The notes under the pieces: generated by a model
Seen by the model: the letters and a program-made list of their open reading frames with translations, nothing else
Told to the model about the DNA's origin: nothing
Databases searched by the model: none
Position numbers and translations under genes: made by a program
Shown: positions 1 to 7,827 of the stretch, in pieces
Layout of the letters: each line of letters starts with the position of its first letter
Numbering within the stretch: the first letter of the stretch is position 1
Assembly: GCF_013155335.1 (NCBI RefSeq)
Contig: NZ_JABJQZ010000001.1
Coordinates: 1,550,001 to 1,614,000, forward strand
From: Nocardioides sp. zg-1230
GTDB lineage: Bacteria; Actinomycetota; Actinomycetes; Propionibacteriales; Nocardioidaceae
Length of the DNA stretch: 64,000 nucleotides
Reading direction: 5' to 3'

Positions 1-161
1 CCGGGATCAGCAGCGCTGCTGCTCGCCTGTCGGGGTGCGTCGTCGCCGTCGCCGTCGATGCCCACCCACACGATCACGCCCAGCAGGCCCAGCACGGTGC
101 CCACCAGGAAGGTCCCGACCAGCAGCCTGACCGGAGCAGACGTTCCCCCGTTGCCCTCCAT
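1..161 (-). CDS. partial small single-pass membrane protein, runs off left edge
   Basis: The reading frame is open from an ATG at 161 to the window edge (53 codons seen). A strong Shine-Dalgarno GGAGGAG lies five bases before this ATG, which decides the start. The protein begins with a short polar stretch (MEGNGGTSAP), then one hydrophobic segment at about residues 12-34, followed by an acidic stretch (DGDGDD). This predicts an N-terminal membrane anchor with the rest outside the membrane or in the cytoplasm. I do not recognise a family, and the C-terminal part is missing from the window. Confidence 0.65.
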   Translation of the reverse strand, partial: MEGNGGTSAPVRLLVGTFLVGTVLGLLGVIVWVGIDGDGDDAPRQASSSAADP

Positions 162-258
162 GCCATCTCCTCCGGAGAAAAGAGCTTCCAGCACTTCTCT
201 GGACCGTAGGTCGCGCTCGACCGTGGGACACGCCCCAGTTGTGGGGAAATGCGTGCGG

Positions 259-420
259 CTACGGCTCCCGATCGTCCTCGCCGTCAGCGTCGTAGCGACC
301 CTGTGCCATCCGTCCGGTGTCGCGCCGGATGCGCTCGGCCCGGCGTCGTTCGAAGAGCAGGATGGCCACGACGACGCCCACCATCACGACGACCGTGACG
401 ACGAGCCGGAAGGCGTCCAT
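259..420 (-). CDS. hypothetical 53-residue membrane-anchored peptide
   Basis: An open frame of 53 codons starts at ATG 420 and stops at TAG 259. It encodes a short hydrophobic helix (about residues 6-23, rich in Val) followed by a strongly basic stretch (ERRRAERIRR) and an acidic tail, the usual layout of a small inner-membrane protein with a positive cytoplasmic face. A purine-rich GGAGGG directly abuts the ATG, closer than normal, so the start is uncertain. It lies between another small membrane protein and a DUF1330 gene, all on the minus strand. The function is not recognisable. Confidence 0.5.
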   Translation of the reverse strand: MDAFRLVVTVVVMVGVVVAILLFERRRAERIRRDTGRMAQGRYDADGEDDREP

Positions 421-478
421 CCCTCCACGATGCCACGGCGCCCATCGGCCTCGGCCCGGGTAGGGCCGGGAGGAGCGG

Positions 479-766
479 CTACGCCCCCGGCACCACGCGC
501 ATGTCGCGGTCGGCGCCGCCGTCGAGGGCGCGGAGCGCCTCCTGGTAGGCCTCGCTGTCGTGCGCGGCCACCGCCGCCTCGACGGACGCGAACTCGATGA
601 CGATCGTGCGGGTGGTCTCGCCCTTCTCGAACGTCGCCTCCGGCAGACCGCGCACCAGGAACCGTCCGCCCGCCGCGGTCAGCGCGGGACCGGCGAGCGT
701 GGCGTAGGCCGCCACCTTGTCGGGGTCGTGGACGGCCTTGTAGGTGGTGATCCAGTACGCGGTCAT
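479..766 (-). CDS. DUF1330 family protein
   Basis: The 95-residue product matches the small alpha/beta ferredoxin-like (dimeric alpha-beta barrel) DUF1330 family: it begins MTAYWITTYKAVHDPDK, has a central AGGRFLVRG and a FEKGETTRTIVIEF strand, and ends with a residue pattern (SVEAAVAAHDSEAY) typical of these proteins. The family's biochemical role is unproven. The start is ATG 766; a TAGTGT box seven bases upstream (774-779) and no Shine-Dalgarno suggest a leaderless transcript. The gene is divergent from menE, whose own box lies at 824-829. Confidence 0.85.
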   Translation of the reverse strand: MTAYWITTYKAVHDPDKVAAYATLAGPALTAAGGRFLVRGLPEATFEKGETTRTIVIEFASVEAAVAAHDSEAYQEALRALDGGADRDMRVVPGA

Positions 767-836
767 GGTCGCGACACTACGACGTACGCCACGACCGGAG
801 GCCGCGCGGCGCGGCCGAGCCACTAGCGTTCGCCGT

Positions 837-1856
837 GTGAGCTTCCTGCGCCCGTCGGACGAGCCCTCCGTCGCCATCCGGCAGCTGTCGAGGTGGCTGG
901 AGGCCGATGCCTCGCCGCCGCTCCTGATCGAGACGTCCGGCTCCACGGGGAAGCCCAAGGGTGTCGTCATCCCGCGCCGGGCGGTCCTGGCCAGCGTGGA
1001 GGCGTCCGCGCGCCGGCTGGGTGCCTCGGGACGGTGGCTCCTCGCGCTGCCCTCGTCGTACGTCGCCGGGGTCCAGGTCATCGTGCGCTCCCTCGTCGCC
1101 GGGCACGAGCCCGTCGTCGTGGACGGCCTCGACGTCGGGCGCGCGATGGCCACGGACCACGCCGACACCCCGACGTTCGCTTCGCTCGTGCCCACGCAGC
1201 TTCACCGCATCGTCGGCAACCCCGAGCAGGCTGCAGCCCTGGCGCGCTGCCACGCCGTCCTGGTCGGCGGCGGTGGGATGGACCCGGAGGTGCGCAGGCG
1301 GGCCGAAGCGCTGGGCGTGCGCGTCGTGGCGACGTACGGCTCCTCCGAGACCTCCGGCGGGTGCGTCTACGACGGCGTCCCCCTCGACGGCGTGGGCGTC
1401 ACGATCGGCGCCGAGGGGCGCATCCGGATCGCCGGACCCACCCTGTTCAGCCACTACGCCGACGACCCCGCGCTGACCGCCGAGTCGGTCGTCGACGGAT
1501 GGTTCCTCACCTCCGACGCCGGACGCCTCGACGAGGACGGCCGCCTGCAGGTCATCGGGCGCATTGACGACGTGGTCGTCAGCGGCGGCGTGAAGATCCC
1601 CGTGTCCGCCGTCGCCCAACGCCTGCGGCAGCACCTCCTCGTCAAGGACGCCGAGGTCCTCGGCGTCCCCGACCCCGAGTGGGGCCAGCGGGTCGTCGCC
1701 GTGGTGGTCGGCAACGTCCGCGAGGGCGAGCTGCGGGACTGGGTCAGCCTCGAGCAGCCCCGCTCGTGGGCGCCGCGCGAGTTCCGGTGGGTCGACAGCC
1801 TGCCGCTGCTGCCCAACGGCAAGGTCGACCGGCAGGCCATCCGGGCCGCGCTGTGA
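837..1856 (+). CDS. menE: O-succinylbenzoate-CoA ligase MenE
   Basis: MenE activates o-succinylbenzoate with ATP and CoA in cytoplasmic menaquinone synthesis. The 339-residue protein has the acyl-adenylate motifs in order: the phosphate-binding loop TSGSTGKPKG (about residues 33-42), the YGSSET motif, the TSDAGRLDEDG motif, and the C-terminal LPNGKVDR with the catalytic lysine. It is shorter than most MenE proteins, as is common in actinobacteria. I chose GTG 837: a TAGCGT box sits seven bases upstream with no Shine-Dalgarno, the pattern of a leaderless mRNA. An in-frame GTG at 744 would lie inside the divergent gene's start region. Its stop overlaps the menC start (GTGA). Confidence 0.95.
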   Translation: MSFLRPSDEPSVAIRQLSRWLEADASPPLLIETSGSTGKPKGVVIPRRAVLASVEASARRLGASGRWLLALPSSYVAGVQVIVRSLVAGHEPVVVDGLDVGRAMATDHADTPTFASLVPTQLHRIVGNPEQAAALARCHAVLVGGGGMDPEVRRRAEALGVRVVATYGSSETSGGCVYDGVPLDGVGVTIGAEGRIRIAGPTLFSHYADDPALTAESVVDGWFLTSDAGRLDEDGRLQVIGRIDDVVVSGGVKIPVSAVAQRLRQHLLVKDAEVLGVPDPEWGQRVVAVVVGNVREGELRDWVSLEQPRSWAPREFRWVDSLPLLPNGKVDRQAIRAAL

Positions 1857-2806
1857 CGGCCGACCTGCACGTCTTCTCCATCCCGCTGCGCACGAGGTTC
1901 CGCGGCATCACCGTGCGCGAGGGCGTGCTGCTGCGCGGCGAGGCGGGGTGGGGGGAGTGGTCGCCGTTCCTGGAGTACGACGACGCCACCGCGCGCCCGT
2001 GGCTCGCCGCGGCGCGCGAGGCGGCCGACGTGGGCTGGCCGGAGCCGCTACGTGACGTCGTACCGGTCAACGTCACCGTCCCGGCCACCGACCCGGAGCG
2101 GGCGCACGCGATCGTCACCGCCGGCGGCTGCCGCACGGCGAAGGTCAAGGTCGCCGAGCGCGGCCAGACGCTGGCCGACGACCTGGCGCGCGTGGAGGCG
2201 GTGCGCGACGCCCTCGGGCCCGACGGCCTGGTGCGCGTCGACGCCAACGGTGCCTGGGACGTCGACGAGGCGGTCCGCGCGATCGCGGCGATCGACCGGG
2301 CCGCAGGCGGGCTGGAGTACGTCGAGCAGCCGGTGGCGGCCGTCGAGGACCTCGCGGCCGTACGACGACGCGTGGCTGTGCCGATCGCCGCCGACGAGTC
2401 GATCCGCCGGGCCGAGGACCCCTACCGGGTGCGCGACCTCGAGGCGGCGGACGTCGCGGTGCTGAAGGTGCAGCCCCTGGGTGGGGTGCGTGCCTGCCTG
2501 CGCATCGCCGAGGACATCGGCCTGCCCGTCGTGGTGTCCAGCGCCGTCGAGTCGAGCGTCGGCATCGCGGCCGGCGTGGCCCTCGCGGCTGCGTTGCCCG
2601 AGCTCCACCACGCGTGCGGGCTGGCCACCGTGCAGCTGCTCACCGACGACGTCGTCACCGAGCCGATGCTGCCGGTCGACGGCATGCTCCGGGTCGGACA
2701 CCCCGAGGTGGACCCCGCCGCCCTCGCCCGGCTGGCGGCGCCGGCTGACCGGGTCGACCACTGGCGCGCCCGGCTGGCGTCGGTGGGGCAGGATCGGCCG
2801 ACATGA
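1853..2806 (+). CDS. menC: o-succinylbenzoate synthase MenC
   Basis: MenC dehydrates SHCHC to o-succinylbenzoate and belongs to the enolase superfamily. The 317-residue product carries the family's catalytic set: K97 and K99 in AKVKV, metal ligands D130 (RVDANGAW), E158 (YVEQP) and D181 (AADES), and K205 in VLKVQP. The start GTG 1853 overlaps the menE stop by four bases, so translation is probably coupled. It in turn overlaps menD (ATGA at 2803). The order menE-menC-menD makes this a compact men operon fragment; menB, menA and menH are not in the window. Confidence 0.95.
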   Translation: MTADLHVFSIPLRTRFRGITVREGVLLRGEAGWGEWSPFLEYDDATARPWLAAAREAADVGWPEPLRDVVPVNVTVPATDPERAHAIVTAGGCRTAKVKVAERGQTLADDLARVEAVRDALGPDGLVRVDANGAWDVDEAVRAIAAIDRAAGGLEYVEQPVAAVEDLAAVRRRVAVPIAADESIRRAEDPYRVRDLEAADVAVLKVQPLGGVRACLRIAEDIGLPVVVSSAVESSVGIAAGVALAAALPELHHACGLATVQLLTDDVVTEPMLPVDGMLRVGHPEVDPAALARLAAPADRVDHWRARLASVGQDRPT

Positions 2807-4422
2807 CCAACCCCTCGACCCGGCTCGCCCGTGCGGTGGTGACCGCCCTGCGCGGTGCGGCGGTGCGTGAGGTGGTCGTCGCCCCCGGCTCCCGCAACGC
2901 GCCGCTCTCCTTCGCGCTCTTCGACGCCGCGCAGGCAGGCGCCCTGCGCCTGCACACCCGGGTCGACGAGCGCACGGCGGGCTTCGTCGCCCTCGGGCTC
3001 GCCAAGGTGACCAACCGTCCCGCCGCGGTCACCTGCACCTCCGGCACCGCCGTCGCCCACCTGCTCCCCGCGGTGATGGAGGCGGCCCACGCCGGGGTCC
3101 CGCTCGTCGTCGTGACCGCCGACCGCCCCGCGCCGTTGCGCGGCACCGGCGCCAACCAGACCACCGACCAGGTGGGGATCTTCGGCACCTTCGCCCCGAC
3201 CCTCGACGTGTCCGAGGGGGACCTCGAGTCCGGCCTCGTCGACCTGCTCGCCTTCGTGCGGGGCCACGACGGCCGCCGCCCGGTCCACCTCAACGTGCAG
3301 CTCGACGACCCGCTCCTGCCCGACGACGCGGGCTGGGACGGGGGAGAGGTGCCCGAGTGGCCGGTGCCCGCGGTCGGCGCCCCGATGACGCGCCTCGTCC
3401 TCGAGCCCGGTCCGCGCACGGTCGTGGTCGCCGGCGACGACGCCGGCCCGCCCGCGCGCGTGCTCGCCGAGAAGGCCGGCTGGCCGCTGCTCGCCGAGCC
3501 CTCCAGCGGTTGCCGCACCGGTGACGCGGTGATCCGCGCCTACCGGCTGCTGCTCGCCGGTGAGCTCGGGGCGCAGGTCGAGCGGGTGGTCGTGCTCGGC
3601 CATCCCACCCTGTCCCGGCCGGTCGCCCGGCTCCTCGCCCGCGAGGACGTCGAGGTGGTGTCGGCCCGCCCGCGCGGCATGTGGGCCGGACGTCCGTACG
3701 CCGTCGCGCAGGAGGCGGACCAGGTCGACGTGGCGTCACCGGACGACCCCGCCTGGGCCGACGCCTGGCGCGCCGCGGACCGTACGACGTCCCGCGAGCT
3801 CGACCGGCTGCTCGCCGCCGAGCCCGACCTCACGCCGTACGAGGTGGCCGGGGCGGTCAGCCGCGCGCTGCCGCCCGGCGGCCTGCTGGTGGTGGGCGCC
3901 TCCAACCCGATCCGCGACCTCGACCTGATGGTCGCCCGCTACGAGGTCGGCGGTCGTCGCAAGGTCATCGCCAACCGTGGCCTGGCCGGCATCGACGGCA
4001 CCATCAGCTCGGCGGTCGGCGCAGCGCTCGGCCGGCCGCAGTCGTCACGCGCGGTCGCCCTGATGGGCGACGTGACGTTCCTGCACGACACGACCGGTCT
4101 CTTCCTCGGCCCCCACGAGGAGCGGCCGGACCTGACGATCGTCGTGGTCAACGACGACGGCGGGTCGATCTTCGCGACCCTCGAGCAGGGCGCTCCTGAG
4201 CACGCCGACCGCTTCGACACCCTCTTCGGCACCCCGCACGGGGTCGACCTGGCGAGCGTCTGCGCGGCCGCCCGGGTGCCGCACCTGCAGGTCGGCAGCC
4301 TGCCCGAGCTCGAGCAGGCGCTGGCGATGCCCAACGGCGGCATCGAGGTCGTCGAGGCGCGGGTGCGTCGCGACAACCGACGGGAGCTGGACGAAAAGAT
4401 CCGCGCGCTGGCCCTCCCCTGA
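2803..4422 (+). CDS. menD: SEPHCHC synthase MenD (ThDP-dependent)
   Basis: MenD joins isochorismate and 2-oxoglutarate with thiamine diphosphate to give SEPHCHC, the first committed menaquinone step. The 539-residue protein begins with the PYR domain (VVVAPGSRNAPL, then TCTSGTAVAHLLPAVMEA) and ends with the PP domain containing ANRGLAGIDG, then GDVTFLHD and VVNDDGGSIF, the metal-diphosphate loop. Length is normal for the family. Its ATG overlaps the menC stop. The last codons form the left arm of a long hairpin (4398-4447). Confidence 0.96.
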   Translation: MTNPSTRLARAVVTALRGAAVREVVVAPGSRNAPLSFALFDAAQAGALRLHTRVDERTAGFVALGLAKVTNRPAAVTCTSGTAVAHLLPAVMEAAHAGVPLVVVTADRPAPLRGTGANQTTDQVGIFGTFAPTLDVSEGDLESGLVDLLAFVRGHDGRRPVHLNVQLDDPLLPDDAGWDGGEVPEWPVPAVGAPMTRLVLEPGPRTVVVAGDDAGPPARVLAEKAGWPLLAEPSSGCRTGDAVIRAYRLLLAGELGAQVERVVVLGHPTLSRPVARLLAREDVEVVSARPRGMWAGRPYAVAQEADQVDVASPDDPAWADAWRAADRTTSRELDRLLAAEPDLTPYEVAGAVSRALPPGGLLVVGASNPIRDLDLMVARYEVGGRRKVIANRGLAGIDGTISSAVGAALGRPQSSRAVALMGDVTFLHDTTGLFLGPHEERPDLTIVVVNDDGGSIFATLEQGAPEHADRFDTLFGTPHGVDLASVCAAARVPHLQVGSLPELEQALAMPNGGIEVVEARVRRDNRRELDEKIRALALP

Positions 4423-4447
4423 AAGCGGAAGGGCCAGCGCGCGGATC
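4398..4447. terminator. long perfect hairpin at the menD / GH16 convergence
   Basis: An 18-base arm (4398-4415) pairs perfectly with 4430-4447 around a 14-base loop. The left arm encodes the C-terminal residues of MenD and the loop contains its stop codon. No T-tract follows on the plus strand; four A bases precede the stem, which reads as a T-run for minus-strand transcription from the GH16 gene. It lies between convergent genes, so a bidirectional terminator is the best reading. Confidence 0.75.
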
Positions 4448-4471
4448 GTCGTGCTGTGGTGTGTCAGTCGA

Positions 4472-5674
4472 TCAGGACTGCGGGGTCTCCCACACGCGGA
4501 CCCAGTCGACGTACATGTGCTGCGGGAGCTTCTTGTCGTTCATCTCCAGCGCCTCGTAGTCGGAGGCGAGCAGGCTCAGGATGAGGTACTGCTGGGCCTT
4601 CGACACGCGCTTGGACGTGCGCCAGGTCTCCTTGCCGTCGATGCGGAAAATGATCGTCTTGGGCGTCCACTGGACCGAGAAGACGTGGTAGTTCTTCGAC
4701 CAGCCGTCGCGCTTGTTCTGCAGGAACGACTTGGAGTCCTTGATCCACGAGCCGGTCTTGATCAGGCGCTTGCCCTTGTACCAGTGGATGAAGCTGGTGA
4801 GGCCGCCCTGCGGGTGCTTGTCACCGAAGTACTCGATGATGTCGATCTCGTGGCCGTCGCTGCCCGGGCCGTTGCCGCCGACCGGCTGCGACCAGAAGCT
4901 CGAGTGCTGGCCCTGCGACTTGTGCATCTTCACGCGCGCGGCGGCGACGCCGTACCGGTAGCTGAACGCGCCCTCGGTGCCGACGTGGCCGTTGAGGCGG
5001 TAGGAGATCTTCTTCTTGAGCTTGCGCGAGGTGGCCTTGCACTTGCCCTTGGCCGACTTGTCCTTGATGACGCTCAGGCGCAGGGTGCCGCCGCCGACCT
5101 TGACGGCCTTCGGGTCGCCCTTGGAGCACTTGCGCTTGCTGGACGGCTCGTAGTCCTGGCCGCGCATGCTCCACACGGAGCTCAGCGAGCCGCCGGAGAA
5201 CTCGTCGGTGAACGTCGGGGTCAGCCACTGCGACGTGTCGGCGGCCGAGCTCGAGACCTTCTTGAGGCCCTTGAACTTCTGCGCCGTGACGCGGTAGGTG
5301 ATCGCCGCGCCGCCGCTGGAGACGTTGGCCCGGAAGTTGGCGTCACCGGACCGCTCCTGCTTGGCGGTGCCGACCTTCTTCCACGACGTCCCGACGAGAC
5401 GCTCGAGGACGACCTTGCGGCCGACCTTGACCGGCTTGATGGTCGCGGTCACGGCGCCCTTGGCGGAGTCCGCGCTGGCGGTGCGCTTGCCCTGCTGGAC
5501 GATCTGCGGGAGCACCTCCACGGAGATCTTCTGGCCGGCCTTCTTGGTCAGCGACGACGTCGACGCGGTGGGCGCGACGGAGTCGGTGGCCGAGCCGGTC
5601 TCGACCGTCAGGAGCAGGGACGCGGGCAGGAGCAGCGCGACGGCGCTGCCTGCGAGCACGCGGCGTGCAGACAT
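4472..5674 (-). CDS. secreted GH16 family glycoside hydrolase (beta-glucanase type)
   Basis: The 400-residue product has a signal peptide (about residues 1-30, ARRVLAG then a hydrophobic core ending TGSATD), a lysine-rich beta domain at about 40-150, and a C-terminal GH16 domain from about 155. The GH16 active site EIDIIE is intact, with the two catalytic glutamates at about 276 and 281, and YVDWVRVWE closes the domain as usual. GH16 enzymes cut beta-1,3 or beta-1,3-1,4 glucans; the exact substrate cannot be read here. The start ATG 5674 has GAGAG about eight bases upstream. It is convergent with menD and divergent from the next gene, so it forms its own unit. The N-terminal domain resembles part of the protein at 29111. 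Confidence 0.9.
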   Translation of the reverse strand: MSARRVLAGSAVALLLPASLLLTVETGSATDSVAPTASTSSLTKKAGQKISVEVLPQIVQQGKRTASADSAKGAVTATIKPVKVGRKVVLERLVGTSWKKVGTAKQERSGDANFRANVSSGGAAITYRVTAQKFKGLKKVSSSAADTSQWLTPTFTDEFSGGSLSSVWSMRGQDYEPSSKRKCSKGDPKAVKVGGGTLRLSVIKDKSAKGKCKATSRKLKKKISYRLNGHVGTEGAFSYRYGVAAARVKMHKSQGQHSSFWSQPVGGNGPGSDGHEIDIIEYFGDKHPQGGLTSFIHWYKGKRLIKTGSWIKDSKSFLQNKRDGWSKNYHVFSVQWTPKTIIFRIDGKETWRTSKRVSKAQQYLILSLLASDYEALEMNDKKLPQHMYVDWVRVWETPQS

Positions 5675-5810
5675 AAAGAACTCTCTTCGTCTCGGGTGCG
5701 ATTGGTGATTCCCCCAGGGCACTCCACCCGTCGGAGGCTGCACCACCCTAACCTTTGGCCCCACCCGTTCGGCGATTCCCCGGTCGCGGCGCGCGCCTAT
5801 GGTGGGAACC

Positions 5811-6446
5811 ATGCGGATCACCAAGTTCGGCCACGCGTGCGTCCGGGTGCAGGGTGACGGCGGTGTCGTCGTCCTCGACCCGGGGGTGTTCACCGACCCT
5901 GTCGCCCTCGAGGGCGCGGACGCCGTCCTGATCACCCACGAGCACGCCGACCACGTGCATCCCCACCACCTCCGTGACAGTGACGTGCCGATCTGGACGA
6001 TCGCCGCCGTGGAGCGGCTGCTCCGCGAGCAGGCCCCCGAGGTCGCCGAGCGCGTGACGGTGGTGCGGCCCGGTGACCGGCTCGAGGTCGCGGGCACGGC
6101 GGTCGAGGTCGTCGGCGAGAAGCACGCGGTGATCCATCCCGACTACGACCGCTTCGACAACTCGGGCTACGTCCTGGAGTCCGGGGGAGCGAGCGTCTTC
6201 CACCCGGGCGACGCGCTGACACCGCCCGGACGGACGGTCGACGTGCTCCTCGCGCCGGTGAGCGCGCCCTGGCTCAAGGTCAGCGAGGCCATCGACTTCG
6301 TGCGCGAGGTCGCGGCACCCCGGTCGCTGGCGATCCACGACCGCGTCTACAGCGACGTCGGCCTCGACATGGTCGCCTCCCACATGGCCAACCTGCTGCC
6401 CGAGGGCCAGGCCTTCGAGCGTCGCGAGCCCGGCCAGGACCTCTGA
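5811..6446 (+). CDS. MBL-fold metallo-hydrolase
   Basis: This 211-residue protein has the metallo-beta-lactamase fold: the zinc motif THEHADHVHP near residue 45, an early VVLDPG strand, a later FHPGD, and a terminal AIHD with a histidine ligand. It matches short bacterial MBL hydrolases of the Lactamase_B_3 type, cytoplasmic with no signal peptide. The physiological substrate is unknown. I chose ATG 5811 rather than the in-frame ATG at 5799 because MRITKFGHACV is the usual N terminus and a TATGGT box lies seven bases before it, as in other leaderless genes here. It lies between two men loci without an evident link. Confidence 0.88.
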   Translation: MRITKFGHACVRVQGDGGVVVLDPGVFTDPVALEGADAVLITHEHADHVHPHHLRDSDVPIWTIAAVERLLREQAPEVAERVTVVRPGDRLEVAGTAVEVVGEKHAVIHPDYDRFDNSGYVLESGGASVFHPGDALTPPGRTVDVLLAPVSAPWLKVSEAIDFVREVAAPRSLAIHDRVYSDVGLDMVASHMANLLPEGQAFERREPGQDL

Positions 6447-6456
6447 GCGGCTCGGG

Positions 6457-7698
6457 TCAGCCGGCGCCCAGCGCGTCGCGGACGGGCACGAACTTCGCCT
6501 GCGACTCCGCCAGCTCGGCCTCGGGGTCCGAGCTCGCCACGATGCCGCAGCCGGCGAAGAGCCGGACCCCGGACTCGGTGACCATCGCCGAGCGCAGCGC
6601 GATGCCCCACTCGCCGTCGCCGGAGGCGTCCATCCAGCCGACGGGGCCGGCGTAGCGGTCGCGCGGCATCCCCTCGATCTCCGCGATGAGGCGCGTCGCC
6701 TCGACGGTCGGGGTGCCGCCCACGGCTGCGGAGGGGTGGAGCGACTCGGCCAGCTGCAGCGAGGTCGCGTCGTCGTGGACGACGCCGTTGACGTCGGTGG
6801 CCAGGTGCATGACGTTGGGCAGGTGGAGGACGAACGGCGCCTCCGGCACGTTCATCGACGAGCAGTGCGGCTCGAGGGCGTCGGCGACCGAGCGCACGGC
6901 GTACTCGTGCTCCTCGAGGTCCTTCGACGAGCGAGCCAGGGTCGCCGCGAGGGCGAGGTCGCGCTCGTCGTCGCCTGTACGTCGGATGGTGCCGGCCAGC
7001 ACGCGCGAGGTCACCAGGCCGCGCTCACGGCGCACGAGCATCTCGGGGGTGGCGCCGAACAGCCCCTCGACGTGGAAGGTCCAGCACATCTCGTACTGGG
7101 CTGCCAGCCGGTGCAGCGGCCAGCGGACGTCGAGCGGCTCGTCGGTGGTGGCGATGAGGTCGCGGGCCAGGACGACCTTCTCCAGGTCGCCGGAGGTGAT
7201 GCGCCGGACGGCCTCGGCCACGACCGACATCCACTCCTCGCCGTTGCGGGCGCCGTCCGAGAAGACGAGCCCGACGGGCGGCTCGGGAGCGGGGGCGGGG
7301 GTCAGCACGGGTGCCTCGACCGAGACGGTCGTCAGCCAGGCCCGGTCGCCGCGACGCCCGACGACGACCTGGGGGATGACGAGCACGGAGTCACCGGGCT
7401 CGTCGGCGAAGGCGAAGGCACCGAAGCAGACGAGGCCCGTGCCCGGCTCGGCCACCTGGTCCTCGACGTCGGCGCGCGCGACGGTCTCCGCCCACCACTT
7501 CACCGCGTCGCTGAACCTGGTCGGTCCTGACGTCTCCAGGCGGGCGGCGACACCCCAGCCGACCAGGCCCTCGCCGCGGCGCAGCCAGCTGACCGGCTCC
7601 TGCCGGGGCAGCAGGTCGAGGAGGGGGAGATCCGACGGGTCCACCGGGACGGTGCGCACGACGAGCGGCGGGGTGGAGGCGGACGCGGGGGTCGTCAC
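6457..7698 (-). CDS. menF: isochorismate synthase MenF
   Basis: The enzyme converts chorismate to isochorismate at the start of menaquinone (or siderophore) synthesis. The 413-residue protein has the chorismate-binding enzyme C-terminal domain: KVVLARD, then LAGTIRRTGDDERD, HLATDVNG, the helix with PTVEATRLIAEIE and the RYAGPVGW motif, and the final FAGCGIVASSDPEAE. The context of menE, C, D and G favours menaquinone rather than siderophore use. The GTG start at 7698 has a TAGGCT box eight bases upstream and no Shine-Dalgarno, again a leaderless arrangement. It is divergent from the gene at 7828. Confidence 0.93.
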   Translation of the reverse strand: MTTPASASTPPLVVRTVPVDPSDLPLLDLLPRQEPVSWLRRGEGLVGWGVAARLETSGPTRFSDAVKWWAETVARADVEDQVAEPGTGLVCFGAFAFADEPGDSVLVIPQVVVGRRGDRAWLTTVSVEAPVLTPAPAPEPPVGLVFSDGARNGEEWMSVVAEAVRRITSGDLEKVVLARDLIATTDEPLDVRWPLHRLAAQYEMCWTFHVEGLFGATPEMLVRRERGLVTSRVLAGTIRRTGDDERDLALAATLARSSKDLEEHEYAVRSVADALEPHCSSMNVPEAPFVLHLPNVMHLATDVNGVVHDDATSLQLAESLHPSAAVGGTPTVEATRLIAEIEGMPRDRYAGPVGWMDASGDGEWGIALRSAMVTESGVRLFAGCGIVASSDPEAELAESQAKFVPVRDALGAG

Positions 7699-7827
7699 GA
7701 GTGGGGAGCCTACGCCGAGGCGTGCAGGGCGAGGACGGGAGATCGGCCAAACGGCGAACAGGAGAGGCGTCGGTCACCTAGGTTGCCCGGTGACCGACAC
7801 ACCCCCAGGATGCCCAGGAGCCCGCAC

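Noticed and set aside
4451..5857. 468-codon plus-strand frame over the GH16 gene
   Set aside because: Antisense to the GH16 gene with intact active site and signal peptide; the plus-strand product is Leu, Ala, Arg rich without motifs.
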